DNA of 64,000 bases. Origin: Octadecabacter algicola. GTDB taxonomy: Bacteria > Pseudomonadota > Alphaproteobacteria > Rhodobacterales > Rhodobacteraceae. The stretch spans positions 248,001-312,000 of the forward strand of contig NZ_JAKGAR010000002.1 in the NCBI RefSeq assembly GCF_021532625.1, given 5' to 3'. How positions within the stretch are numbered: position 1 is the stretch's first letter; every line of letters begins with the position of its first letter. The translations under genes were made by a program, and so were the position numbers. The notes beneath the pieces are model-generated. The model was not told the DNA's origin and did no database searches. It saw nothing but the letters and a program-made list of their open reading frames with translations. This document shows, piece after piece, positions 26,274 to 35,427 of the stretch.

Positions 26274-28106
26274 TTAGGCAACACGGATCGGTTTTTGTGG
26301 CACGATATCTTCGATGTAGGCTTGCTCTTGAACGTGACGGACATTCGACAGTGAAATGCTCATCATGGATTCAAGTGTGAAATAAGCGCGGATAATTCGG
26401 AAGATCAGATATTCGGGCAAACAAAGAATTCCACGCGGCATACCGTTTAGAAGTGTCGCAAAGATCGCCATGATCGATGGTGCGCCCAAGAAAACGGCGA
26501 GGATCGCTTGCCAGATTAAGGGGCTTTGGGGGTTGAAGGCAGTTACATACTCTAGGATGCCGAAGAATATTAGAGGGACCAACATCGCGCGACGCGCAGA
26601 GTTTACCAGCATGTAAGGCAGCATCAGTTTGCCACGGATCGACACCCAGTCCGAATAGATCAAATCACGGCAGCGCGATGACACATGATAGATTGAGCGA
26701 AACCAGCGCATGCGTTGTTCGCGCATATGGGCGTATTCTGTTGGGACTTCGGAAACATAGCGGATGCGCGGATCGACAACGGATTTGAAGCCCAGCTCAC
26801 CGATACGCAATGAAATGTCGGTGTCTTCGCCGTTCATGCCTTCGACAAAACCGCCCAAGTAACGGGGGTGTTCTGCGCGGTAGACTACGAACATTCCGGG
26901 AATGCCGACGACCCCTTTGATGGCCCCCATTGCCACGGAATAGAACCCGTGTTTCACCATCACTTCGAGCAAACGTGCGCGGTCAAACAGGCCACCACCC
27001 GGAGGGATAGGTACGCCGCCAACAACGCCGACCTCTGGATCAGTGAAGTACGGGATCGCGCGGCTAAGGTTGTCTTCGCCGAGAAGTGTGTCGGCGTCGA
27101 CCCGTACCAGCAACTCGGTTTCGCAGGCGTCCATTCCGTCATTCAAAGCGTGTGATTTTCCTGGAGTCGGTACATCGATCACTCGGCCCGTTGCAGCTGT
27201 GCACGCGTTGATGGCATTTGTGGCAAGCTCAGCCGTGTTGTCGGTGGAATTGTTATTCATGATCAATATTCGCACGTCACCGCCATAGTGTTTGGCGGCT
27301 TTGTCCATCGCTTTGATGGTCCGTTCGATGATGTAGGATTCATTGTGGGCGGGTACGATGATACTGACCGATGGTTTTACAGGCGCTGGGCGCATCAACA
27401 AAACATCCATCACGGCAAGAATGTAGAGTTGGCCGAAAAACACCGGCAAAAACAAGAACACGCCAGGGCCAATACCCCCGAGCAACGCCCAGTTGCGCAT
27501 GAAGTCAACAAGAGGCCAGTCGGCTCTGGAGGAGGTAATTGCTACAGATGATGCGACACCGAACGTAATGAAAAGACGAACCAATGCACTTCGTTCGTTT
27601 GTAGGGCGGTGTTCAACACGGATGCGTGCGGGCATATTGCCCCATTCCAACAATTTTACGGAATAGACTGCGAAGCCCAGCAATCCACTGACGATCTGAG
27701 AAAAGCTAAGACCATACCCATAACCCATGGTTAGGTAGAATCCTGCGTTTAGCAGATCTAGGATTGCGCAGCCGAACATGAAGGTAAGGATAAGATCCGC
27801 CCCAAACAGCAGCCGCATCTTCGGCGTGCCACCTGCGAATGCGGAAAATGAGATATAGAAAGACAGCACAAATATACGCATCGCGACGACGTGGTTGCCC
27901 TCATAAGGGGAGAACGTCCAATCGTGATTTGGGAAAATCGCGGCAACTGATGGCATGTTCACAAGGAACAATTGTGCGGTAGCGACGACTACAAATAGCA
28001 AGAGTGATGCCGGCGCGCGCCATTGTGGGACCGCTCCGGCAAAACGCTTGGGCGCGCTGTCCACGGATACAAAGTTAATCGCTTTGGTTTCGGTTGTCTT
28101 GGTCAT
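26274..28106 (-). CDS. Processive GT2 polysaccharide synthase (cellulose-synthase-like)
   Basis: A 610-residue inner-membrane glycosyltransferase with about six N-terminal membrane segments (residues 35-235), a GT2 catalytic domain (about 245-480) and further C-terminal segments. Catalytic features visible are SIIVPAHNE, MNNNSTDNT, the DxD in VRVDADTLL, the acceptor-site ED in MNGEDTDISL and the Q-x-x-R-W motif (EQRMRWFRS). The last marks processive synthases such as BcsA and HasA. No PilZ domain is present, so direct c-di-GMP control as in BcsA is unlikely. Its start overlaps the BcsB-like gene stop by ATGA. It should polymerise and translocate a beta-linked polymer; the sugar is unknown, and the SqdB-like neighbour suggests a sulfonated or related hexose. 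Confidence 0.88.
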   Translation of the reverse strand: MTKTTETKAINFVSVDSAPKRFAGAVPQWRAPASLLLFVVVATAQLFLVNMPSVAAIFPNHDWTFSPYEGNHVVAMRIFVLSFYISFSAFAGGTPKMRLLFGADLILTFMFGCAILDLLNAGFYLTMGYGYGLSFSQIVSGLLGFAVYSVKLLEWGNMPARIRVEHRPTNERSALVRLFITFGVASSVAITSSRADWPLVDFMRNWALLGGIGPGVFLFLPVFFGQLYILAVMDVLLMRPAPVKPSVSIIVPAHNESYIIERTIKAMDKAAKHYGGDVRILIMNNNSTDNTAELATNAINACTAATGRVIDVPTPGKSHALNDGMDACETELLVRVDADTLLGEDNLSRAIPYFTDPEVGVVGGVPIPPGGGLFDRARLLEVMVKHGFYSVAMGAIKGVVGIPGMFVVYRAEHPRYLGGFVEGMNGEDTDISLRIGELGFKSVVDPRIRYVSEVPTEYAHMREQRMRWFRSIYHVSSRCRDLIYSDWVSIRGKLMLPYMLVNSARRAMLVPLIFFGILEYVTAFNPQSPLIWQAILAVFLGAPSIMAIFATLLNGMPRGILCLPEYLIFRIIRAYFTLESMMSISLSNVRHVQEQAYIEDIVPQKPIRVA

Positions 28107-29671
28107 TGGCGCGGTGCCATCGACAGTCGGTCCTCTACAACGGGCGAAATAGCCAAAACAATGGCGCTACTTGCAACGTCATTTTCGCCCGCGGTTACAT
28201 CGGCTGATCGGGTCACGATGGCGCGTTTGTTGGCATCTAATCCGACAAACAATGCGGTCGAATGCAACGTACCGGCAACCGATACGATGTCGGCGCGACG
28301 AACCGCCGCCAAAGCCGCAGGGCCATCTACAACCTGTAACTCGGTGTCCGTCGTGATTAGATCAAGCGTCAAATCCAGCATGCGTTGTGCTTCGACAAGT
28401 GACATGTTGTCAGGGAAACTGATTGTGACAGGCTGGCGTCGATTGAGCATGCTTGCCGCTGCACGCAGATCATCCTCGAAGGTTTCACCGCCCTGTAAGA
28501 GACGTGTGCTAGAACGCAGTTCTGCAAACAGGTCTGGGCCGTTGTTGCAAACGCCGACGGCTTCATAATTTGACATAGCCGTGATTTCGATCAGGTTGCT
28601 GTCGAGCACCTCAACGTCGGTCAGATCCAAACGCCCAGAATGGATACCACCGTTGGTGGCAACTTCTGTGGCCTCCAGGATCGAACCGTTGTGGGTTACA
28701 ATAACAGTCCATTTTGCATCGCCCGGTAGCGGGCCAAGCATGACTTCATAGTCAAATTCGCCGGGGGCCGACAAATGCGCGCGCGGACCGACACGGTACC
28801 AATGGCGCCATGTTGTCGTTTCCTTGAAAGTGCGGTGACCAGCATTCGCGCCGGCGGCTGCAATGTACTCGGGCCATGCGGGAATGGCTTCTTGAACCGC
28901 AAACGCGGGCGCACCAGACGCAACGAGCTCCCGAAGGGCTTTACCGGATAGCGTTTCACTGTCGGGCGCGTCCACAAACCGGACCTGATAACCGCGTGTT
29001 GTTAATTCTGCTGCGGCCAACCAACGTTCTTGGCGTTTTTCTTCGGGCAACCATTCAGGCCAGCCAAGCAATACCACATTGCCCCATGCTGCGACCTGAT
29101 CGCGCGGTGTGAGCGCGGTGTCATCAATATTCAGCAGAACGCGGGTATCTTGTTCGATCTCAACGACGTTGGACCAGTCGCTATCCGGCGAACAGGATCC
29201 TGTATCATCAGCGACAAGCAATGCGTACCGCACACCAAGCGTATCGGACGCAAGATCGTCCGCAGTCAGTTCGATTTCCGTATTGATGTCATACTGACCG
29301 GGCCGCAAAAGAACTTCGCCGCGGATTTCGTTGCCGACCAGAACGCGCAAAAGGCTGTGCTGGCCGTCAGCGATCTGTGCAGTCGCACTCAGCGCAAGTG
29401 ATCCGGTACGCAATGAAACGTCTTGTGGCATCTGAAACCGAGCAGTTTGGGCGCGGTTCGAAGTCGTCAACAAAAGCACGCCTTCGGGACGCGCGCGAAA
29501 CAGACTGATGTAGGATGAAAAGTCTTCAGCGGCTGGTGTAATTTCGAATGTCAGCTTGGTATCGCGACCTGCAAAAAGTTGCGGAACGCGTTCAACAAGA
29601 CCGAGCTTTGAAATACCCAGTGCGACTCCGGCCAGTAAGAAAACCAGAATTGATAAAATTAACATTCTCAT
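28103..29671 (-). CDS. BcsB-like periplasmic partner of the GT2 synthase
   Basis: About 522 residues with one N-terminal membrane segment (MLILSILVFLLAGVALGIS) and a large periplasmic part. It resembles BcsB: jelly-roll-like sequence with LLRVLVGNEIRGEVLLRPG, then the DDTGSCSPDSDWSNVVEIEQDTRVLLN stretch, the place where BcsB proteins have a Cys-Asp-Pro..Trp..Ser pattern. Further on are AWGNVVLLGWPEW and FPDNMSLVEAQRMLDL, resembling alternating flavodoxin-like domains. BcsB's C-terminal membrane anchor is absent, so assignment rests on pattern and on tight coupling to the GT2 gene. The start seven codons inside the longest frame puts the basic residue before the membrane segment. Confidence 0.6.
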   Translation of the reverse strand: MRMLILSILVFLLAGVALGISKLGLVERVPQLFAGRDTKLTFEITPAAEDFSSYISLFRARPEGVLLLTTSNRAQTARFQMPQDVSLRTGSLALSATAQIADGQHSLLRVLVGNEIRGEVLLRPGQYDINTEIELTADDLASDTLGVRYALLVADDTGSCSPDSDWSNVVEIEQDTRVLLNIDDTALTPRDQVAAWGNVVLLGWPEWLPEEKRQERWLAAAELTTRGYQVRFVDAPDSETLSGKALRELVASGAPAFAVQEAIPAWPEYIAAAGANAGHRTFKETTTWRHWYRVGPRAHLSAPGEFDYEVMLGPLPGDAKWTVIVTHNGSILEATEVATNGGIHSGRLDLTDVEVLDSNLIEITAMSNYEAVGVCNNGPDLFAELRSSTRLLQGGETFEDDLRAAASMLNRRQPVTISFPDNMSLVEAQRMLDLTLDLITTDTELQVVDGPAALAAVRRADIVSVAGTLHSTALFVGLDANKRAIVTRSADVTAGENDVASSAIVLAISPVVEDRLSMAPRQ

Positions 29672-29761
29672 GATCAACCCCACGTATCTCAAGATTTACT
29701 AATACTGGAACGGATGCGGGCACCCTGACGAACAGGGAACCCGCAGGTCTTTCGAAGTGGC

Positions 29762-30970
29762 TTACTCAGCTGCCATTTTGTTTAGAACACCGGGCTTCTG
29801 ATTGTCGGTCCATGTGGACACGCACGGGATCATTTCCATGCGGCAACGGTCAGCGTACTTTTGGGACACTTCCATTGTTTCGGTAAGCAAGCCTTTTGCC
29901 AACGTCATTGGCTCAAGCCCAAGATCGATGAAGCCTTTGTTTGAGACGCGCAGATCGTTTTCAGCGGCCTCGTTGCGCGGGTTATCGACCATTGCAACCT
30001 TTGCACCGGATGCGTCTGCAACCATCTGCGCCAAGTCACGCACGCGGTGGGTTTCAGTCATCTGGTTGAGGATCTTAACTTTGTCACCACGAGCAGGCGG
30101 GTTCGCGATTGCCAACGCCAAGCACTGGACTGTGTCTTGGATGTGGATGAATGCGCGTGTCTGGCCACCAGTGCCGTGCACTGTCAGCGGGTGACCAACA
30201 GCCGCTTGCATCAAGAAGCGGTTCAACACTGTGCCGTAATCACCATCATAGTCGAAGCGGTTCAACAGCGCGTCGTGACGACGTGTTTCTTCTGTTTGGG
30301 TGCCCCAAACGATGCCCTGATGCAAATCAGTGATGCGCATGTTGTCGTTCTTGGCATAGAATTGGAACATCAGCTGATCCATGGACTTCGTCATGTGATA
30401 AACGCTGCCCGGGTTTGTTGGGTACAGGATGTCGCGCTGGAAAATCGTGCGGTCATCGCCTGGTACGTATACTTTCAGGTAGCCTTCTGGGATTTCCAGG
30501 CCGTCGCCATCATAGCCGTAAACGCCCATCGTACCGAGGTGAACAACGTGGATGTCTTCGCGCAATTCGGCAATTGCCGTCAGCAAGTTGTGCGTAGCGC
30601 CGATGTTGTTGTTGACCGTGTACAACTTGCCGTTTTCGTTTTTCATTGAATATGGAGCGGCACGCTGCTCAGCGAATTGGATCACTGTGTCTGGCTTGAT
30701 CTCTTCGATCAGGTTGCGGAGAGCGGCGTAGTCTTGTGCCACATCAAAGTTGTGAAAACCAATCGGGCTGCCACCGGTTTCTTCCCATGCGGCGAGACGC
30801 TCTTCCATGGATGCGATTGGTGTCAGGCTGTCTGCGCCCAGTTCTTCATCGATAGCTCGACGGGACAGGTTGTCCACAATGTGCACATCGTGACCCTGTG
30901 CGCTGAGATAAAGGGATGTTGGCCATCCGCAGAAGCCGTCGCCACCAAGTACGATAATTTTCTTAGACAT
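29762..30970 (-). CDS. SqdB-like NAD-dependent sugar-nucleotide enzyme (UDP-sulfoquinovose synthase family)
   Basis: Extended short-chain dehydrogenase of 402 residues. The NAD site is GGDGFCGWPTSLYLS at the N-terminus. The catalytic Thr147 (HLGTMGVYG), Tyr191 and Lys195 (YHMTK) fit SqdB. Very SqdB-like are FAEQRAAPYSM, NRFDYDGDYGTVLNRFLMQAAVGHPLTVHGTGGQTRAFIHIQDTVQC and the WGTQTEET segment. SqdB makes UDP-sulfoquinovose from UDP-glucose and sulfite. Differences from plant and cyanobacterial SqdB around residues 150-180 leave room for another product. No SqdA/C/D lipid genes accompany it. It is the first gene of the operon with the BcsB-like and GT2 genes, which points to polymer rather than lipid synthesis. 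Confidence 0.8.
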   Translation of the reverse strand: MSKKIIVLGGDGFCGWPTSLYLSAQGHDVHIVDNLSRRAIDEELGADSLTPIASMEERLAAWEETGGSPIGFHNFDVAQDYAALRNLIEEIKPDTVIQFAEQRAAPYSMKNENGKLYTVNNNIGATHNLLTAIAELREDIHVVHLGTMGVYGYDGDGLEIPEGYLKVYVPGDDRTIFQRDILYPTNPGSVYHMTKSMDQLMFQFYAKNDNMRITDLHQGIVWGTQTEETRRHDALLNRFDYDGDYGTVLNRFLMQAAVGHPLTVHGTGGQTRAFIHIQDTVQCLALAIANPPARGDKVKILNQMTETHRVRDLAQMVADASGAKVAMVDNPRNEAAENDLRVSNKGFIDLGLEPMTLAKGLLTETMEVSQKYADRCRMEMIPCVSTWTDNQKPGVLNKMAAE

Positions 30971-31317
30971 TGTGTATATCCTTACGTTTCCATGTTCGTT
31001 AACGGATCATTAATTTGAAAAGTGGCGGCTTTGTGCACCAGCTTGGGCAAACCAGCGGTAATGTTGTGGTTTTGGAAACATTTGGCGGGTTCCCTTGCGT
31101 CAAGAAGGACCCTTCTGCGGGGAGAAAAACGCCACAGTTCCCCACAAATCGTTGGTTGCGGGCGATTTCAGCGGTTTTTGGGCGCACCACTTGCATGTGC
31201 GGGAATCGCCGATTTGGAAACAACCGACGTAGTTTCGCAAGAATTTAATCAAAGTTCCGCCTTATTGAAGCGGCATCATCAGAAGGAACAAGCACACTAT
31301 AATATTGAGATCCGATC
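30971..31317. other. Divergent intergenic region, SqdB-like / beta-barrel genes
   Basis: A 347-base gap holding the CtrA box. The rest shows no credible gene; short open frames here lack ribosome sites and family features. It should contain promoters for both directions. Confidence 0.6.
30999..31013. promoter_or_regulatory. CtrA box (TTAA-N7-TTAA)
   Basis: TTAACGGATCATTAA is a perfect match to the alphaproteobacterial CtrA consensus TTAA-N7-TTAA. It sits 29 bases upstream of the SqdB-like start and about 305 bases upstream of the divergent beta-barrel gene. It implies cell-cycle, motility or c-di-GMP-linked control of the polysaccharide operon, known for CtrA in this group. Confidence 0.7.
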
Positions 31318-32274
31318 ATGACGAAAATTTGGGACCGCGCCCGCGCACTGGCAACGAAGAGTGTGGCAGCACCGCTTTGGCTCGCGTCCCTTGTGATCGT
31401 CCCAGAGACCGTCGCAGCCGATCTAGCGGACATTCAATGGTCTTCTACGTTGAGCTTTGATCGGGAAATGCAAATGACGTGGGACGAAGGCACGTTAAAC
31501 ACCGAGTTTGCAGCGGCCCCGTCTTTTCTGACAACCGCGAAAACGTCAACGTCGCTGCCCAATGGTGCACATCTTTCTTTTGGTGCGGACGTTCTGTTAA
31601 CGGGAAACGGTGTTGCGACAACCAATGGTGAAACCGAACTAGAAGGTGGCCTGTCATTCAATTACCGGCAGAAATTCGGGACGAACAATGACTGGCAGTA
31701 TCAGGTGCGCGGTGAATCCGATATTCTGATGTCCAACGAAGAATTGGTTTTTCAGCGCCAGCGCCTGGGGTTCCACCTTAAATATCGACTTAGCCCCGAA
31801 CACTCGACCGCCGGATTTGTCCGTTTTGGGTATCGGGATCAGAACGACGATCGTCTTTTAGGATACGACCAGACGGAATTTCTGGGGTCGCTGACCCACA
31901 CGTGGAGGCCAGAGGACAGCGATTTGACGTTCGCAGGCACCGTCTACACCGAAACACGGCGCGCCGATTATGCGCAGTACAGTTATGATGAAGTTGGCTT
32001 AAGGTTCATGGCCCGCACACCATTGTCTGAAACAAACGAAATGACCGCGCGCCTTTCAATCTATCAGCGGGAATTTCAGGATGGGTATTCTGCAACCAAC
32101 CCGACCCATCGCGATGATACACGAATAAAGCTATCGGTTGAGGTCGAACATACTTTCTCAGATCAATTATCTGGCAGCGCCTATGCCGGTTGGGACGGCA
32201 ATGGATCGACCATTTCCGGCTTGTCCTACGATGGCCCAATTGCGGGCGTCGCGATCACGTATCAATGGCAATGA
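31318..32274 (+). CDS. Outer-membrane beta-barrel protein
   Basis: 318 residues. The N-terminus is Arg/Lys-bearing with a hydrophobic stretch (SVAAPLWLASLVIVPETVAA) that serves as signal peptide. The remainder is alternating, Tyr/Gln/Thr-rich beta sequence (HLKYRLSPEHSTAGFVRFGYRD, LTFAGTVYTETRR) with about twelve to fourteen strands and an ending VAITYQWQ close to a barrel-assembly signal. No family name is claimed. Divergent from the SqdB-like/BcsB-like/GT2 operon, it is a candidate outer-membrane export pore, as BcsC's barrel is for cellulose, but it has no TPR domain. Confidence 0.65.
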   Translation: MTKIWDRARALATKSVAAPLWLASLVIVPETVAADLADIQWSSTLSFDREMQMTWDEGTLNTEFAAAPSFLTTAKTSTSLPNGAHLSFGADVLLTGNGVATTNGETELEGGLSFNYRQKFGTNNDWQYQVRGESDILMSNEELVFQRQRLGFHLKYRLSPEHSTAGFVRFGYRDQNDDRLLGYDQTEFLGSLTHTWRPEDSDLTFAGTVYTETRRADYAQYSYDEVGLRFMARTPLSETNEMTARLSIYQREFQDGYSATNPTHRDDTRIKLSVEVEHTFSDQLSGSAYAGWDGNGSTISGLSYDGPIAGVAITYQWQ

Positions 32275-32614
32275 AACGTCAGGGATCCGTCGAACCTGCT
32301 TGCTCGTTGAGCCATAACTCATGAGTCGAAACGCCGAAACCCAAGCCTGAACTTGCTGGATTGGGTCGCGTTTCATGATTCGAATTAGGCCAATTTTGCT
32401 CGCCTTGGCGTAAAATAAAGTGCGCCTAACGTTTACTCGGTCTTCATGAAATCGAGCAATTTCATGCGAAATGCCCGTTATAGCTCTCGCTATAGAAACA
32501 ATGACCCTCTGTCCAATCTTTTGTCCACGCGCCCTTAAAAATAAGGCTGGCCAGAGGCGTGCATCCTCTGCTACCGCCATAATCAGGACACATTTGGAAA
32601 GGGTTTCTGCACTT
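32275..32614. other. Intergenic region without clear gene
   Basis: A 340-base stretch. An in-frame extension of the next gene to 32471 is open but its residues (Cys/Arg-rich, no family match) and lack of ribosome site argue it is not translated. Nothing else seen. Confidence 0.5.
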
Positions 32615-33358
32615 ATGTTGGATGGTCGTAGTTTCACCAAACTGATTTCTCTCAACGTTGAGGGTGCACGCCACCTTGATCGGGTCCTGCCATTTCTGGC
32701 GAAAGAAAGCCCTGATACAATTGCCCTGCTAGAGGCGCCCGAATTCCTCGAATCCACATTGTCAGAACTTGGGTATCACACGACCTTTGCCCCTATGATG
32801 ATCCGCACCCAGGCGGGCCAAGAATTTCAAGAAGGCGTTTTGTTTGCCAGTCGAGAGCAGCACAGCGCGCAGCCGCATTACTACTATCGCGCGGACGCGG
32901 AGATTGTCCCTTTTGTAAAGGACGACAAGCGAAACTCGATTTCACACGTGGCGCTTCATGCGAAGATTGGCGATCTTGACATAGTGGCCACGCATTTCAC
33001 ATGGAACCGTTCCGGAGAAACCGCGGACCAGCATCAAAAGAATGACATGCGCTCACTCCTTGACGTTCTCGATCAATTACCAGCGCATGTCTTGTGCGGC
33101 GATATGAACATTCCCCGAAACGAGAATGAGCTTTATGACGTATTGTGTGAACGTTACGCCGACAATGTCCCGCAGACTTATGCTTCTAGTCTCGATCGAG
33201 ACTTTCATCGCTTAGGCAATGATCCCGACCTTACCAAACTTTTTGAACGATTTATGGTCGATTATGTCTTCACCCAAGATTGCCACGTTGCATCTGATGT
33301 TCGACTGGAGTTCGGGATCAGTGACCACGCGGCAGTTGTGGCCCATCTTAGCGTTTAA
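32615..33358 (+). CDS. Endonuclease/exonuclease/phosphatase (EEP) family protein
   Basis: About 247 residues, cytoplasmic by lack of signal peptide. EEP-fold landmarks are ISLNVEG at the start, ALLEAPEF with the metal Glu, THFTWNR, VLCGDMNIPRNENE (GDxN motif) and the terminal ISDHAAV (SDH motif). All catalytic positions are present, so Mg-dependent phosphodiester hydrolysis is likely; DNA, RNA, lipid or nucleotide substrates are all possible. Start chosen at MLDGRSF with AAAGGG upstream. It is monocistronic between the barrel gene and a convergent RTX gene. Confidence 0.85.
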   Translation: MLDGRSFTKLISLNVEGARHLDRVLPFLAKESPDTIALLEAPEFLESTLSELGYHTTFAPMMIRTQAGQEFQEGVLFASREQHSAQPHYYYRADAEIVPFVKDDKRNSISHVALHAKIGDLDIVATHFTWNRSGETADQHQKNDMRSLLDVLDQLPAHVLCGDMNIPRNENELYDVLCERYADNVPQTYASSLDRDFHRLGNDPDLTKLFERFMVDYVFTQDCHVASDVRLEFGISDHAAVVAHLSV

Positions 33359-33470
33359 CGACGTGTGCAATAACGTTTCGAAAAGCCCCGCCGTCAACGC
33401 AGTCGAAGTTTCCAAACTAAGGCCGCGATGATGAAAGGTTAGTCAGCCCTGGGCGGACACGCGGGTCCTT

Positions 33471-35204
33471 CTAAATGAGGATTAAAAGGTCATCATCAAA
33501 GACCGCGATGTCTGTATTTTCGAACGTGGCTTGGACATCACCAGATACAAACTCGACGTTGGCACCGTTCTGAGTGAAAGCTGCCTGCGCTGTAGCTAAA
33601 TCAGCAAACTGGAAATCAGTGACATCAATGCTGTCCCAAGCTTCAAGATTTAGAACGCGATCATTGCCTGCATGGGTTTCTTGGAAAATGAAAAGGTCTG
33701 ATCCATGCCCACCTGCAATTACGTCATTTCCAGCGCCGCCATCAATTACGTCACCTTCCACGTTTTCACGCATCCAGTCTTCCAAAGAGTCTGCTGTTTT
33801 GTCACGGAATTCACTGGATTGGGCAAACCCACGGACAACTTCGGTCCGTGATGCACCGTTTTCTAGGTCGCTGACCCATCGGGCCAGGCCTGCATCATCA
33901 GCACTCCGATCCAGAACGTTTTGGTAGAGTAACTCAACGAAGTCGGCATTGCTTAGATTAGCGCCATAAGTGTTCTTAAATTCAGTCGAGTTCACAAAAC
34001 CAGCAGCCTCATCCAAATACTCGGTACCAGATCCGAGGCGCTCTGTTCGGTTAAACATTCCGTTCACATCTGGTGCACGATCTAGCGTGGCCTGATAAAG
34101 GCGGAACACGTCATCGGCCCAAATTTGTTGTGTGTTGCCTTGCGCGAATTGGGCTGCATCTGTCGCAGTGTTGGTTTTGAATTCTTTGCTATTGGAAAAG
34201 CCCAAGACGACCTGCGCTCGTGACACGCCGGTTTCTAGGTCACCAACCCATCGGGCCAAGCCAGCATCATCAGCATCACGACCCAATACGTTTTGATAAA
34301 GGAGGTTAACAAAGCCAGCGTCACCGAGTGAGCCATAAGTATTTTGAAATTCTAACGATCCAACAAACCCATTGGCTGCTTCCAACAGCGTTAGTCCGTC
34401 CAATTCTAAACGTGTGGTCCAGTTTTGATGGCCGTTTGCGTCCGGCTCACGGCCAAGCGTCGCTTGATATAATCTGTAAACAGAGGCGGCCGTTTCAGCG
34501 AAAAAGGCAACGGGTAGGTCGTCAGAGACAAGTAAGTCATCGTCGTCACCGCCATATAGAAAATCTATGCCTTCACCGCCGGTAATAGTGTCATTACCCG
34601 CGCCGCCGAAAAGGATATCGTTATCCTCATCCCCCGTGATGGTGTCCCCGCCATTGTCGCCAAAGAGTATATCTGCGCCGCCATCACCGCTAATGACGTC
34701 CGCACCGTCGCCACCTTGAATAATATCGTCCCCGCCTAAGCCTTCAAAAGTGTCGTCGCCTGAGAGGGAGAACAACGTTGTTACAGTAATAGAGTCATCT
34801 TCGTCGCTACCTGAAAACGACCAATCCAAATCCGAAAATTGTTCGATAAGGTATTCCAGATTTAGCTGTGCAGATACGGTGTTATCGATCTGGCTTTGGA
34901 TTGTATAAAGCCCGCCCGCAGAGAAGGTCGGTAAGTCGATTTCAATCAAGTCCACAAATTGAGGAGACCCTTGCCCGATAATGATCTGGGTAAAGTCAAT
35001 TTCGTTGATGTATCCTCGTAATAGTTGACTACCTGTTGAGTTTACAAACAGACCACTACCACCCAGCGACGCGGCTTTCAGCCCATTCCCGCCAATCGAA
35101 ATACTTGATCCAACCCCTCTTGCCACTCCTGAGGCTAGTGTCTCAATGAGGTCAAAGGTATGTTCACTCAAAGAGCCTGATACAAAAACGGAATTAGTCG
35201 ACAT
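33471..35204 (-). CDS. RTX / DUF4214 exoprotein
   Basis: About 577 residues, very acidic, no signal peptide: the profile of a type I secreted protein. Residues 155-240 are calcium-binding nonapeptide repeats (GGDGADVISGDGGAD, GGAGNDTITGGEG). Two to three DUF4214 units follow (VYRLYQATLGREPDANG, LLYQNVLGRDADDAGLARWV and similar). A second short RTX block (GGAGNDVIAGGHGSDLF) precedes a C-terminal secretion region ending in FDDDLLILI. DUF4214 occurs in surface and EPS-linked proteins, including glycosyltransferase-associated ones. The start MSTNSVF lacks a good ribosome site. No type I secretion genes are in the window. Confidence 0.88.
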   Translation of the reverse strand: MSTNSVFVSGSLSEHTFDLIETLASGVARGVGSSISIGGNGLKAASLGGSGLFVNSTGSQLLRGYINEIDFTQIIIGQGSPQFVDLIEIDLPTFSAGGLYTIQSQIDNTVSAQLNLEYLIEQFSDLDWSFSGSDEDDSITVTTLFSLSGDDTFEGLGGDDIIQGGDGADVISGDGGADILFGDNGGDTITGDEDNDILFGGAGNDTITGGEGIDFLYGGDDDDLLVSDDLPVAFFAETAASVYRLYQATLGREPDANGHQNWTTRLELDGLTLLEAANGFVGSLEFQNTYGSLGDAGFVNLLYQNVLGRDADDAGLARWVGDLETGVSRAQVVLGFSNSKEFKTNTATDAAQFAQGNTQQIWADDVFRLYQATLDRAPDVNGMFNRTERLGSGTEYLDEAAGFVNSTEFKNTYGANLSNADFVELLYQNVLDRSADDAGLARWVSDLENGASRTEVVRGFAQSSEFRDKTADSLEDWMRENVEGDVIDGGAGNDVIAGGHGSDLFIFQETHAGNDRVLNLEAWDSIDVTDFQFADLATAQAAFTQNGANVEFVSGDVQATFENTDIAVFDDDLLILI

Positions 35205-35427
35205 AAAGTAAACTTTCGGTAGCGCTGTTTCGTTCGTTGCCAAAAGGTTTGAAACCGGCGGCACATGGGCTTTGAGACGTCATACTCAGTTGATAAGATA
35301 ACTATATTGATGGCTGCAATAGCCGCTTGACCCTATTCGAGCTTCTCGTTCAGGTTGATGAACTGGGTGATCAGGTTTCGGTCTCCGGTATCTACAACTT
35401 CGGCTGAGCAGAGACGTAAAAAGGCGT

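Noticed and set aside
30047-30649. 200-codon plus-strand frame opposite the SqdB-like gene
   Set aside because: Composition is that of an antisense shadow; the minus strand encodes conserved SqdB motifs throughout.
33680-34780. Periodic short repeats resembling a CRISPR or satellite array
   Set aside because: The periodicity comes from codons of glycine/aspartate RTX nonapeptides and DUF4214 units; there are no uniform repeats with unique spacers.
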